Below are positions 8,060 to 10,382 of a stretch of DNA of 10,382 nucleotides, in pieces. Source of the stretch: Candidatus Wildermuthbacteria bacterium (GTDB taxonomy: Bacteria; Patescibacteriota; Minisyncoccia; Minisyncoccales; UBA10102); the NCBI GenBank assembly GCA_016177065.1, contig JACOVZ010000039.1:1-10382 (forward strand), written 5' to 3'. Both the position numbers and the translations under genes were made by a program. Within the stretch, counting starts at the first letter, position 1, and every line of letters starts with the position of its first letter. The notes under the pieces are model-generated. The model was not told the origin of the DNA. It saw only the letters and a program-made list of their open reading frames with translations, and did not search any database.

Positions 8060-8113
8060 ATGCGGGCTTTTGGTCTGGCTGTGCATTTGCACTTTAAAGA
8101 AGTATGCCCGCAT
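8060..8113 (+). repeat. Array hairpin C0
   Basis: Outer stem ATGCGGGC (8060-8067) / GCCCGCAT (8106-8113), 8 bp perfect. First strand TTTTGGTCTGGCT (8068-8080, 13 nt). Inner hairpin GTGC-ATTT-GCAC (8081-8092). Second strand TTTAAAGAAGTAT (8093-8105, 13 nt). Confidence 0.85.
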
Positions 8114-8121
8114 CATAAGAA

Positions 8122-8180
8122 GGGTGAGGACTTTTCCTCGGCGTGTTCCCTGTGAACTCTTGCGGCCATTGTCCTCGCCC
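8122..8180 (+). repeat. Array hairpin B1
   Basis: Outer stem GGGTGAGGAC (8122-8131) / GTCCTCGCCC (8171-8180), 10 bp with one T-G wobble. First strand TTTTCCTCGGCGT (8132-8144). Inner hairpin GTTC-CCTGT-GAAC (8145-8157). Second strand TCTTGCGGCCATT (8158-8170). Against B3, the outer stem shows an A-T to G-C compensatory change and a C-G to T-G change. Confidence 0.85.
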
Positions 8181-8187
8181 CATCTCT

Positions 8188-8258
8188 AGGACGAAGCGGA
8201 ACTTTACGATGTGGTGCGTTGCTTTTAAGCTTTTTGGGTAGTTGTTCCGTTTCGTCCT
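8188..8258 (+). repeat. Array hairpin A1
   Basis: Outer stem AGGACGAAGCGGAAC (8188-8202) / GTTCCGTTTCGTCCT (8244-8258), 15 bp with one G-T wobble. Inner hairpin GCTT-TT-AAGC (8221-8230). The first strand is 18 nt (8203-8220) with this inner hairpin, or 13 nt (8203-8215) if the inner helix is the imperfect 8216-8230. Second strand TTTTTGGGTAGTT (8231-8243). 67 of 69 positions match A3. Confidence 0.87.
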
Positions 8259-8263
8259 TCTTC

Positions 8264-8294
8264 ATCTGTCCCTCAAATTTTCTGAGAGGCAGAT
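8264..8294 (+). promoter_or_regulatory. Imperfect hairpin in the leader of the IS110-like gene
   Basis: ATCTG (8264-8268) pairs with CAGAT (8290-8294). After a bulged T and a bulged A, CC/GG and CTC/GAG continue the stem around a 9-nt loop. It does not follow the array plan. Its role is unknown; it separates the array from the ribosome site. Confidence 0.5.
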
Positions 8295-8305
8295 TAAAGA
8301 ATTTT

Positions 8306-8328
8306 GTACCTTGAAAGGAGGTACCCTG
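8306..8328 (+). promoter_or_regulatory. Strong ribosome site inside a small hairpin
   Basis: AAAGGAGGT (8314-8322) stands 6 nt before the ATG at 8329 and fixes that start. GTACC (8306-8310) can pair with GGTAC (8320-8324), placing AAAGGA in the loop and GGT in the stem. This may dampen or regulate translation of the transposase; only 5 bp support it. Confidence 0.6.
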
Positions 8329-9474
8329 ATGCCGCATTATGCCGCATCGTATGTTCCGCTCGTGAGGGAAACGGAGGTGATGCATTGGGATCCAAACTCC
8401 AAACGCAAACCCGCTTCTATGAAGGTAGGAGATGCTTTTCACCTTCTGTTGCGGCTGGAAGCTGGAGACGATCTCTCACTTATGATGGGTTCCACCAATG
8501 CCGTAGTGGCGCTTGCCGCATTTCGCAAAAAGGTGAACGTACATCAGCTTTCCTTTTCCCGAATTCAAGCTTGGCTTGTGTCCAACGGCAAAGGACAGAA
8601 ACAGGAAGATACTGGAGCAGACGCAGAACAGGAGTTTAACGGACACAGGACGAAGGTTACGCCCAGCCAAGTTTTGCGAGTCGCGCAAGAAGCGCCTCAT
8701 CTGTTTTATCCAATGTCTGTAGCACAATCTGCGGTGTTGGAAATCGTTGCCGCGTGGCAGCGCGTAAACGACGTAATGGAAGCTCGCAAGGCAGCTGCGA
8801 ACCTTGTGCGCATACGCATCCAGCAGGATGCCTTGCTGTATGGCAAGGCTCGAGAAAAACCCATCCCTGGGAAAAAAGAGCTTGAAGCTCTGCTTGCAGA
8901 CCTGCTTAACACAAAAAATGAGCAAGATCGCAAGCGCGTTCCGGGCGACCCTCATATTGCGTTTCTCACAGAACAGGAAGAACGCGAACGGTCACGGCTG
9001 GAAAATCTTTGCCGTGGCTCTGACTTCTATCTGCGCTTGTTTGGCGATGTAGAAGGCGTAGGGCCAAGTATTGGTGCTCGCTTCATTGCGGCAGTGGAGC
9101 GCATTGAGCGCTTTGAACGACCCGAGGATCTTTCTAATTACGCCGGTATGTTGCCTCGTGGAAAGGAAGGTATGCTTCTGTCTCGGAAGCGCTCCAAGGG
9201 TAAGCAACTTTCCCGTTCATCGCAGCTTAACTCCGCTTGTTTCTTGCTCCAGGACTATATGTTCCAATGGGGGAGAAACACAAGTCTAGGCCAGCGGCTT
9301 ATTGCGCAAGTTGAGCGTGAGTGCCCATGTACGCCAGAAGCGCGTAAGGCAAGCAAAGACCTTCGCCGCAAACATACGGAAGCTGTAAAGCGAGCGAGAA
9401 TCGCAATGACACGCCATTTCTTAGAAGAAATCGTATGGCCAAAGTGGCGTGCATACATGGGGTTGACTTCCTGA
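8329..9474 (+). CDS. IS110-family transposase-like protein with diverged DEDD domain
   Basis: IS110 enzymes are RNA-guided recombinases with an N-terminal RuvC-like DEDD domain and a C-terminal Transposase_20 domain. The 381-aa product clearly has the latter: LFGDVEGVGPSIGARFIAAV then ERFERPEDLSNYAGMLPR (about 237-277). A helical linker occupies about 130-230. The N-terminal third aligns only loosely. D35 in KVGDAF may match the first Asp. MMGSTN (52-57) stands where MExTG is usual, so the catalytic Glu appears to be Gly54. EDTGADA (93-99) resembles the TDxxDA pair with one extra residue. The region after MLPR (277-295) lacks the SGG holding the recombinase serine; S285 or S289 may substitute. 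The start at 8329 is set by a perfect ribosome site; an upstream in-frame start lies inside hairpin A1. Arginine codons are mostly CGN, unlike the neighbours. Confidence 0.85.
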   Translation: MPHYAASYVPLVRETEVMHWDPNSKRKPASMKVGDAFHLLLRLEAGDDLSLMMGSTNAVVALAAFRKKVNVHQLSFSRIQAWLVSNGKGQKQEDTGADAEQEFNGHRTKVTPSQVLRVAQEAPHLFYPMSVAQSAVLEIVAAWQRVNDVMEARKAAANLVRIRIQQDALLYGKAREKPIPGKKELEALLADLLNTKNEQDRKRVPGDPHIAFLTEQEERERSRLENLCRGSDFYLRLFGDVEGVGPSIGARFIAAVERIERFERPEDLSNYAGMLPRGKEGMLLSRKRSKGKQLSRSSQLNSACFLLQDYMFQWGRNTSLGQRLIAQVERECPCTPEARKASKDLRRKHTEAVKRARIAMTRHFLEEIVWPKWRAYMGLTS

Positions 9475-9501
9475 CATAGTCGGAGGGCATATCATTTTAA
9501 A

Positions 9502-9556
9502 GCGAGGACCTTGTGAAGAACTGTCTTTTATAGACTTTAGTCGGCGATGTCCTCGC
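9502..9556 (+). repeat. Array hairpin B2
   Basis: Outer stem GCGAGGAC (9502-9509) / GTCCTCGC (9549-9556), 8 bp perfect. First strand CTTGTGAAGAACT (9510-9522). Inner hairpin GTCT-TTTAT-AGAC (9523-9535). Second strand TTTAGTCGGCGAT (9536-9548). Its GTCCT can also pair with AGGAC of A2 (9567-9571). Confidence 0.85.
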
Positions 9557-9565
9557 CCCTCATTC

Positions 9566-9633
9566 AAGGACGAAGCGGAACTTTCATAGTGGCTGCTTTT
9601 AAGCTTTTTTGTAGAGTGTTCCGCTTCGCCCCT
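9566..9633 (+). repeat. Array hairpin A2
   Basis: GGACGAAGCGGAAC (9568-9581) pairs with GTTCCGCTTCGCCC (9618-9631) apart from one A-C mismatch. First strand TTTCATAGTGGCT (9582-9594). Inner hairpin GCTT-TT-AAGC (9595-9604). Second strand TTTTTTGTAGAGT (9605-9617). It shares the outer stem with A1 and A3 but has unrelated loop strands. Confidence 0.85.
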
Positions 9634-9671
9634 TCTCAATGCTTATTTCAAAGAAACAAGTATTAAGAAGG
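9631..9671 (+). repeat. Long imperfect hairpin E1
   Basis: CCTTCT (9631-9636) pairs with AGAAGG (9666-9671). The helix continues inward through AATG/TATT and CTT/AAG to TTTC-AAA-GAAA, about 17 pairs with two mismatches. It shares CAATGCTTATT with E2. Its 3' arm overlaps the 5' arm of hairpin C1, so the two folds exclude each other. Confidence 0.7.
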
Positions 9672-9716
9672 GCTTTATAGTATGGTGCTCTTAAGCTTTT
9701 TTAACCACTGCCCTTC
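9667..9716 (+). repeat. Array hairpin C1
   Basis: Outer stem GAAGGGC (9667-9673) / GCCCTTC (9710-9716), 7 bp perfect. First strand TTTATAGTATGGT (9674-9686). Inner hairpin GCT-CTTA-AGC (9687-9696). Second strand TTTTTTAACCACT (9697-9709). CTTTATAGTAT (9673-9683) also occurs at 8041-8051 at the left edge of the region. Confidence 0.83.
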
Positions 9717-9721
9717 ATCAC

Positions 9722-9779
9722 GGACGAGGACTCTGGGGGAAAATGTCTGCATAGACTTTCTTTCGTGTTGTCCTCGTCC
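9722..9779 (+). repeat. Array hairpin B3
   Basis: Outer stem GGACGAGGAC (9722-9731) / GTCCTCGTCC (9770-9779), 10 bp perfect. First strand TCTGGGGGAAAAT (9732-9744). Inner hairpin GTCT-GCAT-AGAC (9745-9756). Second strand TTTCTTTCGTGTT (9757-9769). Confidence 0.86.
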
Positions 9780-9781
9780 CT

Positions 9782-9818
9782 CTCCCAATGCTTATTGGAA
9801 AATAGTTGGTACTGGGAG
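9782..9818 (+). repeat. Long imperfect hairpin E2
   Basis: CTCCCA (9782-9787) pairs with TGGGAG (9813-9818), with a weaker inner helix and a short loop near 9797-9803. A local alternative is CCAAT-GCTT-ATTGG (9785-9798). It is related to E1 by the shared CAATGCTTATT, and its 3' arm overlaps the 5' arm of D1. Confidence 0.65.
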
Positions 9819-9868
9819 GGGCTTTGTGGTTTGATGTGCACTCTGCACTTTTCTCTGCGGTGCCCCTC
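9816..9868 (+). repeat. Array hairpin D1
   Basis: Outer stem GAGGGGC (9816-9822) / GCCCCTC (9862-9868), 7 bp perfect, differing from C1 by a compensated A-T to G-C pair. First strand TTTGTGGTTTGAT (9823-9835). Inner hairpin GTGCA-CTC-TGCAC (9836-9848). Second strand TTTTCTCTGCGGT (9849-9861). Confidence 0.83.
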
Positions 9869-9874
9869 ATTCAA

Positions 9875-9943
9875 GGACGAAGCGGAACTTTACGATGCGA
9901 TGCGTTGCTTTTAAGCTTTTTGGGTAGTTGTTCCGTTTCGTCC
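9875..9943 (+). repeat. Array hairpin A3
   Basis: Outer stem GGACGAAGCGGAAC (9875-9888) / GTTCCGTTTCGTCC (9930-9943), 14 bp with one G-T wobble. Inner hairpin GCTT-TT-AAGC (9907-9916). First strand 18 nt, or 13 nt with an imperfect inner helix. Second strand TTTTTGGGTAGTT (9917-9929). It differs from A1 at only two positions, both in the first strand. Confidence 0.87.
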
Positions 9944-9956
9944 CCCTCTCTTCTTG

Positions 9957-9985
9957 TTGACTTTTCTATGTAATACTCCTATACT
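9957..9985 (+). promoter_or_regulatory. rplU promoter, near-leaderless
   Basis: TTGACT (9957-9962, 5 of 6), a 17-bp spacer, and TATACT (9980-9985, 5 of 6). Initiation about 7 nt later falls at 9992, three bases before the rplU ATG. No Shine-Dalgarno sequence can fit, so the mRNA is probably leaderless. Confidence 0.82.
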
Positions 9986-9994
9986 ATCTTTCAT

Positions 9995-10303
9995 ATGCCA
10001 TTCGCAGTCATTAAAACCGGAGGCAAGCAATATATCGTTGCTCCCGGACAAAAACTCAAGATAGAGAAACTTCCCCAGAAAGCAGGGGAAGAAGTTGTGT
10101 TTGATCAGGTTTTGCTTTCAGAAAGAGACGGAAAAATTGAGATTGGCTCGCCCTTTGTCAAAGACGCAAAGGTGAATGCAAAGGTGCTCAGCCAGGGAAA
10201 AGGGGAGAAGCTTGTTGATTTTCATTTTAGAAACAAAAAGAGATACAAGAAAAAAAAAGGCCACAGACAGCTTTTCACAGAAGTTGAAATCACATCTATC
10301 TAG
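9995..10303 (+). CDS. rplU: 50S ribosomal protein bL21
   Basis: bL21 is a large-subunit ribosomal protein that binds 23S rRNA. The 102-aa product begins MPFAVIKTGGKQYIV, the family hallmark, and ends in the conserved KKRYKKKKGHRQ-FTEVEI segment, with the usual length. The ATG at 9995 lies about 3 nt from the predicted transcription start, without a ribosome site. rpmA, which follows rplU in most bacteria, is not adjacent here; instead the gene converges on recR. The stop TAG (10301-10303) overlaps the recR stop on the other strand. Confidence 0.97.
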   Translation: MPFAVIKTGGKQYIVAPGQKLKIEKLPQKAGEEVVFDQVLLSERDGKIEIGSPFVKDAKVNAKVLSQGKGEKLVDFHFRNKKRYKKKKGHRQLFTEVEITSI

Positions 10304-10382
10304 CGGCGGCCTTCTAAGGCTTGGCGCAGGGTTTCTTCGTCTGCGTATTCAACTTCTCCTCCCATAGGCAATCCTCTGCCCA
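10300..10382 (-). CDS. recR: Recombination protein RecR, C-terminal end (partial)
   Basis: The minus strand, read from the window edge, encodes 26 residues and a TAG stop. They read GRGLPMGGEVEYADE followed by ETLRQALEGRR, the conserved C-terminus of RecR (GLPxGGxxEYADxxTLxxALxGR) just after its Toprim domain. RecR works with RecO and RecF in loading RecA at gaps. The rest of the gene lies beyond the right edge. Its stop shares the palindrome CTAG (10300-10303) with the rplU stop, so the genes meet tail to tail with no spacer and no visible terminator. Confidence 0.9.
   Translation of the reverse strand, partial: GRGLPMGGEVEYADEETLRQALEGRR

Larger units (their letters stand above)
8060..8258 (+). 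ncRNA. Left hairpin array (C0-B1-A1), putative structured RNA leader
   Basis: Three consecutive hairpins (8060-8113, 8122-8180, 8188-8258) separated by 7-8 nt follow directly on a consensus-like promoter and precede the IS110-like gene. IS110-family elements encode bridge RNAs in noncoding sequence next to the transposase; in some subgroups this lies upstream. Position and internal-loop design fit such an RNA, but expression is inferred. GTCCT at 8171-8175 in B1 can alternatively pair with AGGAC at 8188-8192 in A1. Confidence 0.6.
8060..9943 (+). mobile_element. IS110-like gene inside a nine-hairpin array (candidate novel element)
   Basis: The region between rmuC and rplU holds one IS110-family gene flanked by three hairpins on the left and six on the right, all in the same orientation. 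The gene prefers CGN arginine codons, whereas the neighbours prefer AGA/AGG, which suggests transfer. No terminal inverted repeats were found, as expected for IS110 itself. The first and last A-type hairpins (8189-8257 and 9875-9943) are 67/69 identical and bracket the gene. True ends are unknown; the limits given are those of the structured array. It may be an active element or a domesticated locus. Confidence 0.6.
9502..9943 (+). ncRNA. Right hairpin array (B2-A2-C1-B3-D1-A3), putative structured RNA
   Basis: This 442-nt stretch has no credible protein gene and holds six array hairpins plus two long hairpins (9631-9671 and 9782-9818), in the gene's orientation. It may be transcribed by read-through from the IS110-like gene; CTGACA at 9471-9476 offers only a weak separate -35. 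No intrinsic terminator with a T-tract is seen before the rplU promoter. Expression and function are inferred. Confidence 0.55.

Overview
The window looks like a stretch of chromosome from a small-genome bacterium, most plausibly a Patescibacteria/CPR lineage (Parcubacteria-like). This is inferred from the very short division cluster (mraZ-rsmH-ftsL-ftsI with no mur genes following), small Zn-ribbon and hypothetical proteins, AGA/AGG-rich arginine usage, a tRNA without encoded CCA, and start codons lying almost on top of predicted transcription starts. TGA is used as a stop, so this is not the recoded SR1/Gracilibacteria group. The lineage has not been tested by phylogeny.

Layout: 1-3358 is a compact division operon (mraZ, rsmH, ftsL-like, ftsI), with 1-nt gaps or ATGA overlaps between most genes. 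A tRNA-Glu(CTC) follows at 3376-3450. Next are two small independent genes, a 63-aa hypothetical and a 140-aa zinc-ribbon protein, each followed by a terminator hairpin and preceded by similar leaders. A P-type cation ATPase (4386-7001) overlaps rmuC (6998-8029) by ATGA. At the right end rplU (bL21) converges on the 3' end of recR, sharing a CTAG at the stops.

The unusual part is 8026-9946, inserted between rmuC and rplU. It holds a 381-aa IS110-family (Transposase_20) protein whose N-terminal DEDD nuclease half is strongly diverged. The gene sits inside an array of nine imperfect hairpins, all in the gene's orientation: three upstream and six downstream. Every hairpin has the same plan: an outer stem of 7-15 bp, a 13-nt strand, a 3-5 bp inner hairpin, a second 13-nt strand, and the outer stem again. 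Both 13-nt strands read Y-Y-T-N9-T and are bounded by C on the 5' side and G on the 3' side. The sequences vary while the geometry does not, and the stems show compensatory changes. A consensus-like promoter overlapping the rmuC stop would start transcription at the first hairpin.

This plan resembles the programmable internal loops of IS110 bridge RNAs, but multiplied into an array. I propose, as inference, that it is an RNA-guided recombinase locus with many guide-like loops, or a domesticated derivative. Two further long hairpins (9631-9671 and 9782-9818) share arms with the following array hairpins and could act as alternative folds.

Other points of interest are a leucine in the nearly invariant glycine position of the ATPase phosphorylation motif (DKTLTLT), and a 26-bp near-identical repeat containing a perfect DnaA-box-like sequence upstream of both mraZ and the ATPase gene.
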